64,000 nucleotides of DNA, taken from the NCBI GenBank assembly GCA_022823665.1, contig JAJEHN010000024.1, forward strand, positions 35,501-99,500. The letters run 5' to 3'. Both the position numbers and the translations under genes were made by a program. Of this stretch, positions 40,276 to 48,216 are shown in pieces. Position 1 is the stretch's first letter. Every line of letters starts with the position of its first letter. The notes beneath the pieces are model-generated. The model had not been told where the DNA came from. It saw nothing but the letters and a program-made list of their open reading frames with translations, and searched no databases. The DNA is from Thermoanaerobaculia bacterium (lineage in GTDB: Bacteria; Acidobacteriota; Thermoanaerobaculia; Multivoradales; Multivoraceae).

Positions 40276-41601
40276 CTACTCCAGGACCACGACCTGGCCG
40301 AGGCGGCTGTCGGCGACGAAGATCCGCGCCTGGCCGTCAACGGCGATGTCCTCGGGCGTGCGGAGTTCCTGGCCGCCCGGCAGGCCGGGCCCGAGGGCTG
40401 CCAGCGGCGTGGCGAAGGCGTCGTAGACGAGGATCTGCAGCGTGCCGGCGTCGAGCACGTAGCGGTTGCCGAACGCGTCGACGTCGAGCGCGACGGGGCG
40501 TCTCCAGTCGACCCGGAAGGCCTCCTCGAAGCGGCCGTCGGCGGCGAATCGCAGCACCGAGGGCGGCGTGGAGCGAGCGCCGGCGTCGAGTACATGGATG
40601 GCGCCGTCCCGGCCCACCGCCACGTCGACGGGCTGGGTCATCGCGGCGACGCGCAGCGTCTCGATCGGCCGCCCCTGCGCGTCGAAGCGGAGCACTTCGG
40701 CGGAGCGGCGCGAGAGCACGGTCCAGTTGCCGAAGCCGTCGCGGTGGGCGGCGACGATGCGGTCCAGCTCGCCGCCGCCGACACGGCTGAAGGAGACGGT
40801 CCGGGGGTCCTCGATCCCGGTCACGCCGTCGGCGGTGATGACGCCGGGGGAATCCGCCGCCGCGTGGCTCGGCCGGACGATGCCGCGGAGGTCGCGGGCG
40901 GACACCGGCGCTCCGTCGGCGTCGAGGATCGCGGCCCGGTTCGTCTCCGTGACGACGAGTCGGCCGTCGGGTCCGGCGGCGACGCCGCGGGGCCGCTCGA
41001 TGCCGGTCGGGGCTGGCAGGTAGCCGCGGGAGTCGAGCCAGCGCTCCTGACCGGCGAGGGGCCGCAGGATGAGCCGATGGATCAGGGTCATCCGTTCGAG
41101 CGCGTCGCCGGCGACGTTGCCGTTTCCGCCGTTCCCGCCGAGAGCGCCTTCCCGGGCCAGCCGCAGGTGCCGCGCGGCGTCCTGCCAGTCGCCTCGCATC
41201 AGCAGCAGGTCGCCGAGCTCGAAGTGAGCCCGCGGGGTCCACTCGCTCCCGGCTTCGCGCTCGAGCACCCGCAGGAGCTCGCCGGCGGCTTCCCGTTCGG
41301 CGCCGGTGCGGCGGCCGAGCGCGGCGGCTTCCACCAGCGCCCGGCCGCGGAGCTGAAGGCGGGGATGCTGGCTCCGCGGGAAGCGCCGGGGGACTTCCAG
41401 CAACCGCTCCCGCGCCCGGGCGAGGTCGTCAATGCTGGCCGCGTCACGGGCAGCGGCAAGGCCGGCTTCGACGAGTACCGTGGCTTCCCGTTCAGCCGCC
41501 TCGTCCTGCGCCGGCAGGACCGCCGCGAACAGGGTCAGGCCGACGAAGGTCCCCGCCCCGATGCGTCTACGCGTCGAGTTCTTCTTCGAGCCGCTCGTCA
41601 C
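40276..41601 (-). CDS. Exported NHL-repeat protein with TPR-like N-terminus
   Basis: A 441-residue protein starting at GTG 41601, which overlaps the M48 gene end by 35 bases; an ATG at 41661 would add 20 unlikely residues. A signal peptide (FVGLTLFAAVLPAQ) precedes helical repeats (about 30-140) containing AHFELGDLLLMRGDW. Residues about 160-440 form an NHL/SMP-30-type propeller with the units PRGVAAGPDGRLVVTET, QPVDVAVGRDGAIHVLDAG and TPEDIAVDGQARIFVADS. Probably a periplasmic scaffold working with the neighbouring M48 protease and PEGA/PDZ protein. Confidence 0.78.
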   Translation of the reverse strand: MTSGSKKNSTRRRIGAGTFVGLTLFAAVLPAQDEAAEREATVLVEAGLAAARDAASIDDLARARERLLEVPRRFPRSQHPRLQLRGRALVEAAALGRRTGAEREAAGELLRVLEREAGSEWTPRAHFELGDLLLMRGDWQDAARHLRLAREGALGGNGGNGNVAGDALERMTLIHRLILRPLAGQERWLDSRGYLPAPTGIERPRGVAAGPDGRLVVTETNRAAILDADGAPVSARDLRGIVRPSHAAADSPGVITADGVTGIEDPRTVSFSRVGGGELDRIVAAHRDGFGNWTVLSRRSAEVLRFDAQGRPIETLRVAAMTQPVDVAVGRDGAIHVLDAGARSTPPSVLRFAADGRFEEAFRVDWRRPVALDVDAFGNRYVLDAGTLQILVYDAFATPLAALGPGLPGGQELRTPEDIAVDGQARIFVADSRLGQVVVLE

Positions 41602-43387
41602 TGAGCCGTCGGGCGGTTGGCGAGAGGGGGGCATGGGTGAGGATCTGACTGGCGCGCGCAATCGCCTTCGCCGCGTCGCCCAGATCCTGGTAGATCACCA
41701 TCTCCTTGTAGAGCAGGTCCGCCAGCTGGTTCAGTCGCTCCTCGACCTCTTCGGCGTGGGGCCCTTCGGGGAAGCGCTCGAGATACTCGGAACCGCTCGT
41801 GATGTCGTCGTAGCTGCCGGCCAGCTTGCGCAGGCGATCCTCGGCCCGGTCTCCGAGTGCCGGGTCCCGTTGCTGGAGGGCCAGGTGTTGCAGCGAGCCG
41901 AGGCGGGTCAGCACCGGCGTCAGGTTGTGCAGCCCCCGTTGCGCCGCGGCGGCGGGACTGTCGCCATCCTCGGTGATCTCCTCGGCCGGCTCCGACTCCC
42001 ACGCCTTGAGGAAGCTCTCCACGGCTTGGGTTTCGCGGCCCAGCCGGCTGTAGGCGGTGCCGAGCAGAAGCGCCACCCTGGGCGCGCGGGGAGAATCGGG
42101 GTAGTTCGAGAGGAAGGCCTCGAGGAAGGGGGTTTCGAACACGCCGCGATCGAGGATGTCGATCGACTGGGCGTAGAGCTCCTCGGATTGACGTCGGAGG
42201 TCGGCCAGTTCCTGGCTGAGGACGGCGAGGAAGGGCGAATCCGGGGTCAGGGCCTGGACGCTCTCCATCTCGCGGCGGTAGGTGGCGGTGATACGACCGT
42301 AGTCCCTCGACGTCGCCAGCCGGTCGAGTTCCCGGGCGCGCAGCTCATGCAGCCTGTCCAACCGAATCGACTCGGCTGCCGTTCCGCTGGGCCAGGCGTT
42401 GAGGGCCATCGTCTTCAGGAACCGGAGCGCCGGCGGCACGGCGGCCGACTCCTGGGGGCCGGTTCGGGCGAGGCGCTTCGACGGGTTCGCCGCGAACGCG
42501 AGCAGGCTCTCCTGCGTCGCCCGGCGGTAGGCGTCGACCTCCTCGCCCGGCGCCGCCTCGAGCGTCGCGAGATAGCGGCCCCGGGCCCTGGCGGCCTGGA
42601 CCCGCGAGTCGAAGAAGGGATGCGTCTGCCAGTAGCCGTACGCCTTCGACTGCGGAATGCGTTCGCCCATCTTGGCCATCAGCAGGCCGAGGGCGTTCGG
42701 GTCGTAACCGGCGGCCGCCGCGAGACGCTGGCCTTCCTCGTCGCTTTCGTCCTCGTGCTCGCGCGAGTAGCTGCGCATGACGAGTTCGGTGATGGCCATG
42801 CCGCCGACCAGGGCGGCCTGGGCCGCCGCCTCGGTTGGACTCTGGTCCCTCGTGTAACCGTAGGGGCCGACGTAGCCGTCCTCCCGGTCGGAGGCGCTCG
42901 CCGCGATCAGCCCCACTCCGAGCAGGGAACTCAGCAGGTTCAGTCTCGTCGCGCGCTTCTTCTGCTTCAGGAAGTGCTCGGACGTGACGTGCGCGATCTC
43001 GTGGCCGAGCAGACCGGCGAGCATGTCGTCGGAGAGGCCCAGGTCGAGCATTCCCCTGGTCACGAAGATCTGGCCGGCCGGGAGGGCGAAGGCGTTGGGG
43101 ATCGGCGTGTCGACGACCGCGAAGGTGAAGGGATAACTGTCGAAGTCCGCGTGGTACGCCACTTCGTAGCCGATGCGGTTGATCCGCTCCTGCACTTCCG
43201 TATCGTCCACGAGCCCGTACTGCTTTACAGCCTCGGCTGCCGCGGCCACGCTCTTCTCGAACAGGGCGGGATTCGCGATCTCGACGGCCGGTGCCGCGTC
43301 GGCCGCGGCCAGCGCGAAGGCCAGCGTTGCGGCGATGGCGGGCCGCGCCATGCTTCCGGTTCGGGACGGTTCGTGTGCGCGCTTCAT
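41567..43387 (-). CDS. Exported M48 zinc metalloprotease with TPR-like tail
   Basis: A 606-residue BepA/LoiP-like protease. A signal peptide follows ATG 43387 (ARPAIAATLAFALAAADAA). The zinc site is HEIAH at 129-133, with the third ligand glutamate in EDESDEEG near residue 210; PNAFALPAGQIFVTRG is the usual M48 block just before it. The C-terminal 300 residues are alpha-helical TPR-like repeats (ALLLGTAYSRLGRETQAVESF). Related enzymes degrade misassembled outer-membrane proteins. The frame extends to 43456 but the divergent gene at 43444 and the signal peptide favour the shorter start. First gene of the four-gene run. Confidence 0.88.
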   Translation of the reverse strand: MKRAHEPSRTGSMARPAIAATLAFALAAADAAPAVEIANPALFEKSVAAAAEAVKQYGLVDDTEVQERINRIGYEVAYHADFDSYPFTFAVVDTPIPNAFALPAGQIFVTRGMLDLGLSDDMLAGLLGHEIAHVTSEHFLKQKKRATRLNLLSSLLGVGLIAASASDREDGYVGPYGYTRDQSPTEAAAQAALVGGMAITELVMRSYSREHEDESDEEGQRLAAAAGYDPNALGLLMAKMGERIPQSKAYGYWQTHPFFDSRVQAARARGRYLATLEAAPGEEVDAYRRATQESLLAFAANPSKRLARTGPQESAAVPPALRFLKTMALNAWPSGTAAESIRLDRLHELRARELDRLATSRDYGRITATYRREMESVQALTPDSPFLAVLSQELADLRRQSEELYAQSIDILDRGVFETPFLEAFLSNYPDSPRAPRVALLLGTAYSRLGRETQAVESFLKAWESEPAEEITEDGDSPAAAAQRGLHNLTPVLTRLGSLQHLALQQRDPALGDRAEDRLRKLAGSYDDITSGSEYLERFPEGPHAEEVEERLNQLADLLYKEMVIYQDLGDAAKAIARASQILTHAPLSPTARRLSDERLEEELDA

Positions 43388-43443
43388 GGGGGAACCAACG
43401 GCCGCGGAGCCTGACCGATTCCGCAACGCCATAGGATACCCCC

Positions 43444-44139
43444 GTGGCGGCGTCACAGGCTCTAGCGGCCGCGGCCCGGAGTCGCCTCGGCCATGAGCCG
43501 TGGTTGTTCTACCCGCGGGACGGTCGCTGGCGCTGGTGGTCGTTCGAGCGCGCGTGGACCGAGGTCCAACGCTGGCGGGCGGTGCTCGAGCGCGGCGAGG
43601 GCCCTGCCGACGGTGCCGAACCCGCGCCCGAGTCCTCGCCGGAGGCTCTCTGTTTCCATGTTGCGGCGTCGGCCGGTGGTTCAGGAGAGGCGATCGCCGC
43701 GTTCGACGGTCTCCTCGCCCGCGATGCTCGCGATTCCCGCGACGTTTCGACGGGGGAGATCGTCGTCGTCACGCCGCCTGCGGACCCCGCGGCGCCAACG
43801 CCCGCCGACCGCCTCGCGCGGTTGTGGCTCGACTGGTGTTGCGCGAACCTGGCGGTGCTGGTGCTCGAACCGAGCCGCCGCGCGCTGGCCGGCTCGGTGC
43901 TGTGGTGCCGGCCGACGACGATCCTCGTGGACACGGAGCAGGAGCGGTTGCTGGCCGCGGCGGTCGTGGAGCGGAGCGGAGGCCGGGATCGCAGGGCGGC
44001 CGCGCTGCTCGACCGGCTGCGCCTCCTCCTGGTTGCTGAAGCTGACGGGGACGATGCCGGTGGGGTGACGCCGCCGGCTGGCTGGCAAGCGTGGGGCGTC
44101 GAGCGCCGCGCAGTGGGGAAGCGCGAGATCGGCCGTTGA
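43444..44139 (+). CDS. Unknown protein, possible remnant of an acyl-CoA synthetase-like fold
   Basis: A 231-residue protein starting at GTG 43444, divergent from the M48 gene. The N-terminal GRWRWWSFERAWTEVQRWRAVLE resembles the opening of AMP-binding (ANL) enzymes, and SVLWCRPTTILVDTEQERLLAAAV resembles their RPT-x-x-x-x-VP segment. The phosphate loop and the adenylate-forming TGD/GK motifs are absent, so it cannot be an active ligase. Its frame is intact with normal composition. It sits 15 bases before the TRAP substrate-binding gene. I cannot assign a function; the ANL comparison is tentative. Confidence 0.5.
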   Translation: MAASQALAAAARSRLGHEPWLFYPRDGRWRWWSFERAWTEVQRWRAVLERGEGPADGAEPAPESSPEALCFHVAASAGGSGEAIAAFDGLLARDARDSRDVSTGEIVVVTPPADPAAPTPADRLARLWLDWCCANLAVLVLEPSRRALAGSVLWCRPTTILVDTEQERLLAAAVVERSGGRDRRAAALLDRLRLLLVAEADGDDAGGVTPPAGWQAWGVERRAVGKREIGR

Positions 44140-44153
44140 TACAGTGCCGGCTG

Positions 44154-45188
44154 GTGAACGCCGCCGCGCCATCCGTCCGGTTTCTGCCGCTGATCCTGAT
44201 CACGGCGGTCGTGACGCTTGCCGCGCAGCCCGTCGCCGGCGCCGGATTCGCGGTCAAGATGGCGACGCTTTCGCCCGACGGCTCACCGTGGGACGGCTTC
44301 TTCGAGACGATGGGCAGGGACTGGGAGGCCGGTACTGACGGCCGGGTCAGTCTCACGATCTACCCCGGCGGCGTCGCCGGAGACGAACCGGACATCCTGC
44401 GCAAGATGAAGATCGGCCAGTACCACGCGGCCGCCCTCTCGGTCGCCGGTCTGGCCGATATCTCGAAGGACTTCACCGTCTTCGAGATCCCCCTGTTCTT
44501 CCACGACGAGCAGGAGATGTTCCACGTGCTTCGGGAGCTGACCCCCGGTCTGCGCGAGAAACTGGACCAAGAGGGCTTCGTTCTTCTCGGCTGGGGCTAC
44601 GTCGGCCAGGTCCACTTCTTCACGAACGAACTGGCCCGCACGGTCGAGGAGATGCAGCGCCTCAGGATCTTCACCTGGGCCGGCGACGAGGCGATGACGA
44701 GCTGGTGGCGCGAGGGCGGTTTCAAGCCGGTCGCACTGGCGGCGACCGACATCGTGACCGGGCTCCAGACCGGCATGATCGACGCGCTCGCCGTGCCGCC
44801 GATCTACGCGATGCAGGTCCAGTTCTTCAAGCAGGCGAAGTACTTCGCCGACATTCCGCTGATTCCGATGATGGGCGCCATCCTGGTCACCAAGCGGGCG
44901 TGGAACCGGATCTCCGAGAAGGACCGGGAGGTGATGATCGCGGCCGGTCAGCGGGCCGAGAAGAGCATCTTCGAGACGATCCCCACCCTCGAGCAGACGG
45001 CGATCCGGTTGATGGGCGGGCAGGGCCTGGAGGTCGTACCGATCGTCGGCAGCGAGGTCGAGGACAACTGGGTCGAGATCGCCAACGACTTCGCGGCCAG
45101 CATGCGCGGGACGACCGTTCCCGAGGCGATCTTCGACCGGGCGGCGGCGGTTCGCGACGCCTACCGCCGGCAGTCTTCGATTGACTGA
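44154..45188 (+). CDS. dctP: TRAP transporter substrate-binding protein (DctP family)
   Basis: Periplasmic receptor of a tripartite ATP-independent periplasmic transporter. A signal peptide (LILITAVVTLAAQPVAG) ends before AGFAVKMATLSPDGSPWD, the usual mature N-terminus. The DctP core includes GWGYVGQVHFFTN, the arginine of LRIFTWAGDE that salt-bridges a substrate carboxylate, and LQTGMIDALAVPP. GTG 44154 gives 344 residues. It is followed by the fused permease with an eight-base overlap, so receptor and permease are one unit. The ligand is probably an organic acid but cannot be named. Confidence 0.9.
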   Translation: MNAAAPSVRFLPLILITAVVTLAAQPVAGAGFAVKMATLSPDGSPWDGFFETMGRDWEAGTDGRVSLTIYPGGVAGDEPDILRKMKIGQYHAAALSVAGLADISKDFTVFEIPLFFHDEQEMFHVLRELTPGLREKLDQEGFVLLGWGYVGQVHFFTNELARTVEEMQRLRIFTWAGDEAMTSWWREGGFKPVALAATDIVTGLQTGMIDALAVPPIYAMQVQFFKQAKYFADIPLIPMMGAILVTKRAWNRISEKDREVMIAAGQRAEKSIFETIPTLEQTAIRLMGGQGLEVVPIVGSEVEDNWVEIANDFAASMRGTTVPEAIFDRAAAVRDAYRRQSSID

Positions 45189-47097
45189 AGGCGCCGCCGC
45201 GGCCCGTCCCTGGGCCCCGGTGCGCTTCCTCCACCGGCTGGAGGACGGCGTCTCGACCGTCCTGCTCGGCGCGATGGTGCTCCTGCCGCTGGCGGAGATC
45301 GTCGTTCGCCGGCTCGGCACGGGCATCCCGGGCGCGCTCCCTTTCGAGCAGCACCTGACCCTGTGGGTCGCCTTCCTGGGTGCGGCCCTGGCGGCGCGCG
45401 AAGGGCGCCTGCTCGCGCTGGCCACCGGCAACTTCCTGCCGGAAGGCAGGTTCCGGACGATCGCCGCGGTGTTCACCGGCGGCGTCAGCGCCATGGTCGC
45501 GACCCTGCTGGGAACGGCCAGCCTGGACCTGGTGCGGATCGAACGCGAGGGCGGCATCGAGATGGCCGCCGGCGTGCCGGTCTGGGTGGGGCAGGCGGTC
45601 ATGCCGGTCGGCTTCGCGGTCCTGGCCCTGCGCCTGGTCTGGAAGTCGTCGGACCTGTGGACGGGCCGGGCCCTGGCCGGGTTCGGCATCGTGGTCGGTC
45701 TGTGGATCGGCGCGAACGCGGACTCCTTCGCCGATCGTGCCGTCACACCCTGGCTGGTCCTGATCCTCGCCTCGACTCTCCTGGGCGGACCGATCTTCGC
45801 CGCTCTGGGCGGTGCCGCGGTCTTCCTGTTCCTGACGGACTGGGTACCGCTCGCCGCGATCCCGGCGGAGAGCTACCGGCTCGCGGTGTCGCCGACCCTG
45901 GCGGCGATCCCGCTGTTCACGCTGACCGGATTCCTGCTCGCCGAGGGCGGGGCGTCGGAAAGGCTGCTCAGGGTGTTCCGCGCCCTGTTCGGCTGGGCGC
46001 CGGGCAGCACCGCCGTGGTGTGCGCCGTCGTCTGCGCGTTCTTCACCGTCTTCACGGGCGGTTCCGGCGTCACGATCCTGGCGCTGGGCGGCGTCCTCTT
46101 CGCCGCCCTGTCGGCCGATGGCTACCGCGAGCGCTTCTCGCTCGGCCTGCTGACCTCGTCCGGTTCGCTCGGCCTGCTGCTGCCGCCGGCCCTGCCGCTC
46201 ATCCTCTTCGGCATCGTCGCCGAAGTGCCGATCGAGGACCTGTTCATCGGCGGACTTCTCCCGGGGCTTCTGCTGATCGCGCTCATCGCCGCATGGGGCG
46301 TCAGGGAGGGTCTGCGCGCCGGCGCCGGCGCGACCCCGATCGCCGCGGAGGAAGGGGAAGCGCTGTCGGATCCCTCCCCGTCGGAACGGTTGCCGCCGGT
46401 TCTCAGGCGATGGCTGCCGCCCCGTGTCAACGAGATCGTGCTTGCCGTCTGGGCCGGCAAGTGGGAGCTGTTGCTGCCCTTCGTCATCCTCGGCGCGTTC
46501 TTCAGTGGCTACGCGACCCTGGTCGAAACGGCGGCGCTGGCCGCTCTCTACGCCTTCGTCGTCCAGTGCCTGGTGCACCGCGACGTGAAGTTGGGCAAGC
46601 CTCTGCTGGCCGTCTTCCGGCAATGCGCCGTCCTGGTTGGCGGCGTACTGATCATCCTGGTCGTGGCGATGGGCCTCACGAGCTGGCTGGTGGACGCCCA
46701 GGCGGCCCAGGCCCTGGTCGATCTGGTGCAGAACAACATCGAGTCGAAGATCGTCTTCCTGCTCGCGCTCAACGTCTTCCTGCTGCTGGTCGGTTGCCTG
46801 ATGGACATCTTCTCGGCCACCGTCGTCGTCGTGCCGCTGATCATCCCGCTCGGTCTGGCCTTCGGCGTCGACCCGATCCACCTCGGGATCATCTTCGTCG
46901 CCAACCTGGAACTCGGCTACCTGACGCCGCCGGTGGGCCTCAACCTGTTCCTGGCGTCCTACCGCTTCGAGCGACCGCTGCTGGCGGTCTACCGGGCCGC
47001 CGTGCCGGCGCTGGTCATCCTCGGCTTCGGCGTCCTGCTGATCACGTATGTTCCGGGGCTCACCCTGGGCCTGCTCGAGTTACTGGGGAGACGCTGA
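45181..47097 (+). CDS. TRAP transporter permease, fused DctQ-DctM
   Basis: A 638-residue fusion of the small (DctQ) and large (DctM) membrane subunits. Residues about 15-165 are DctQ-like with four helices and the PFEQHLTLWVAFLGAALAARE motif. After a short joint, the DctM part (about 180-638) has LFTLTGFLLAEGG, FTGGSGVTILALGG, GSLGLLLPPALPLILFG and the C-terminal NLELGYLTPPVGLNLF signatures. A soluble stretch at about 375-420 interrupts the large domain. The start is a TTG at 45181 inside the dctP tail. Sodium-coupled uptake of a small acid is the likely role. Confidence 0.92.
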   Translation: MTEGAAAARPWAPVRFLHRLEDGVSTVLLGAMVLLPLAEIVVRRLGTGIPGALPFEQHLTLWVAFLGAALAAREGRLLALATGNFLPEGRFRTIAAVFTGGVSAMVATLLGTASLDLVRIEREGGIEMAAGVPVWVGQAVMPVGFAVLALRLVWKSSDLWTGRALAGFGIVVGLWIGANADSFADRAVTPWLVLILASTLLGGPIFAALGGAAVFLFLTDWVPLAAIPAESYRLAVSPTLAAIPLFTLTGFLLAEGGASERLLRVFRALFGWAPGSTAVVCAVVCAFFTVFTGGSGVTILALGGVLFAALSADGYRERFSLGLLTSSGSLGLLLPPALPLILFGIVAEVPIEDLFIGGLLPGLLLIALIAAWGVREGLRAGAGATPIAAEEGEALSDPSPSERLPPVLRRWLPPRVNEIVLAVWAGKWELLLPFVILGAFFSGYATLVETAALAALYAFVVQCLVHRDVKLGKPLLAVFRQCAVLVGGVLIILVVAMGLTSWLVDAQAAQALVDLVQNNIESKIVFLLALNVFLLLVGCLMDIFSATVVVVPLIIPLGLAFGVDPIHLGIIFVANLELGYLTPPVGLNLFLASYRFERPLLAVYRAAVPALVILGFGVLLITYVPGLTLGLLELLGRR

Positions 47098-47116
47098 TGA
47101 CCCCCGGAGTCACTCA

Positions 47117-47674
47117 ATGAACTGGAAACGACTGCAGAGCATCGCCGTCGTCTGGTCGGCGGTCTTCCTGGGCCTGGCGATCCTGACGATCGTCGGCGTC
47201 CAGCTCGTCCCCCGCGAGGTGCCCGGCCTGGTCTGGGCGCTGCACGTGCTGGTGGCCGCGATCGGCTTCCTGTCCGGCATCGCGGCGGCCCGGCGCCGGG
47301 CCGAGATCGACATCGAGCGCTGGCAGCGCGTGGAAGATGCCGACCTCACGTCGGGCGAGCGGGAACACGCCCACCGGGAGGCCGAGTCCCTGCTGCGGCG
47401 GGCCAGCGCCCAGTTCCTCCTCGCCGGCGTGACCCTGGGCGGCTGGCTCGCCTACCAGTTGCGCGCCGAGCGACCCGAGGCCGGCGCGGCCGTGACCCGG
47501 GTGCTCGGCGGCGAAACGCCGGACGTGCCGTCCCCGGACCAGACCCTGGCCGAGGCCCTGGCGGCCGAGCCCGTGTACACCCTGAGCCCTTCCGACCTGC
47601 TGATCGTGACGCCTCTGGTCGCCTTCGGTCTCGGTATGCTGCTGGCCCGCTACCGGGCCGGCCGATCCGGCTAG
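47117..47674 (+). CDS. Small membrane protein downstream of TRAP permease, unknown
   Basis: A 185-residue protein from ATG 47117, 19 bases after the permease. It has two N-terminal helices (AVFLGLAILTIVGVQLV and LVWALHVLVAAIGFLSGIAAA), a charged helical segment rich in glutamate and arginine (residues about 58-92), a third helix (FLLAGVTLGGWLAYQL) and a C-terminal helix (LLIVTPLVAFGLGMLLA). I do not recognise a family. The spacing suggests co-expression with the transporter. Confidence 0.6.
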   Translation: MNWKRLQSIAVVWSAVFLGLAILTIVGVQLVPREVPGLVWALHVLVAAIGFLSGIAAARRRAEIDIERWQRVEDADLTSGEREHAHREAESLLRRASAQFLLAGVTLGGWLAYQLRAERPEAGAAVTRVLGGETPDVPSPDQTLAEALAAEPVYTLSPSDLLIVTPLVAFGLGMLLARYRAGRSG

Positions 47675-47680
47675 CTGGCC

Positions 47681-47992
47681 CTACCGCAGCCGCGCCACGG
47701 TGGCGCCCCATCCACCGCCACCCGGCCCGCCGCTCCTGAACGAGACGACCCGCGGATCCCGTTCCAGGACCTTGCGCACGATCTGCCGCTGCACGCCGAT
47801 CCCGCGCCCATGGATGATCCGCACCTCGCGGAATCCCTTCTCGTACGCAGCGTCCAGGTAGCTCTCGACCACGTCCTTCACCTCGCGGGGCTGAAACGGG
47901 TGGAGGTCGATCTCATCGCCGATGGGAACCTCGACGACGTCGTCGGGCTGGAGTTCGCCCCCTTCGAGTTCGAAGCCGGTCTCAGAAGCCAT
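47681..47992 (-). CDS. Stand-alone Smr domain protein
   Basis: A 103-residue Smr-domain protein. The first motif reads EIDLHPFQPREVKDVV instead of the usual LDLHG, and the second, VRIIHGRGIGVQRQIV followed by DPRVVSFR, is intact, including the HGxG loop. Smr domains nick or bind nucleic acid; this short form lacks the MutS part. ATG 47992 is chosen over a longer frame to 48079 because the upstream part reads into low-information sequence. Convergent with the membrane-protein gene, and separated from the outer-membrane protein gene by a MITE-like element. Confidence 0.88.
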   Translation of the reverse strand: MASETGFELEGGELQPDDVVEVPIGDEIDLHPFQPREVKDVVESYLDAAYEKGFREVRIIHGRGIGVQRQIVRKVLERDPRVVSFRSGGPGGGGWGATVARLR

Positions 47993-48037
47993 GATTGATA
48001 GTAGACCGGTCTCCCGTTGTGCACAGTGACTCGCGCT

Positions 48038-48205
48038 GCGTTGGGGTCCGGCAGGAGGGTCCCAGCGGGCTGGAGGCAAGCGTCTCCCGAAGACGTCCAG
48101 CTAGCGTTGCCAAGGCGGAGCGCAGCCGACCGAAGCGAGCGCTGAACCTTCCTTCACCAAGAGAGCGCGAGCGGCCGATGGGACCCTCCTGCCGGACCCC
48201 AACGC
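48038..48205. mobile_element. MITE-like element, copy 2
   Basis: Left core 48038-48064 and right core 48179-48205 are exact 27-base reverse complements containing GGGGTCCGGCAGGAGGGTCC; pairing continues imperfectly beyond. The whole element is 168 bases, close to the 177 of the copy at 15051. Its interior holds CGGAGCGCAGCCGAC (48116-48130), the exact reverse complement of the interior block of copy 1, so the two look like members of one family inserted in opposite orientation. No coding potential. Confidence 0.65.
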
Positions 48206-48216
48206 TGCACTGCTAC

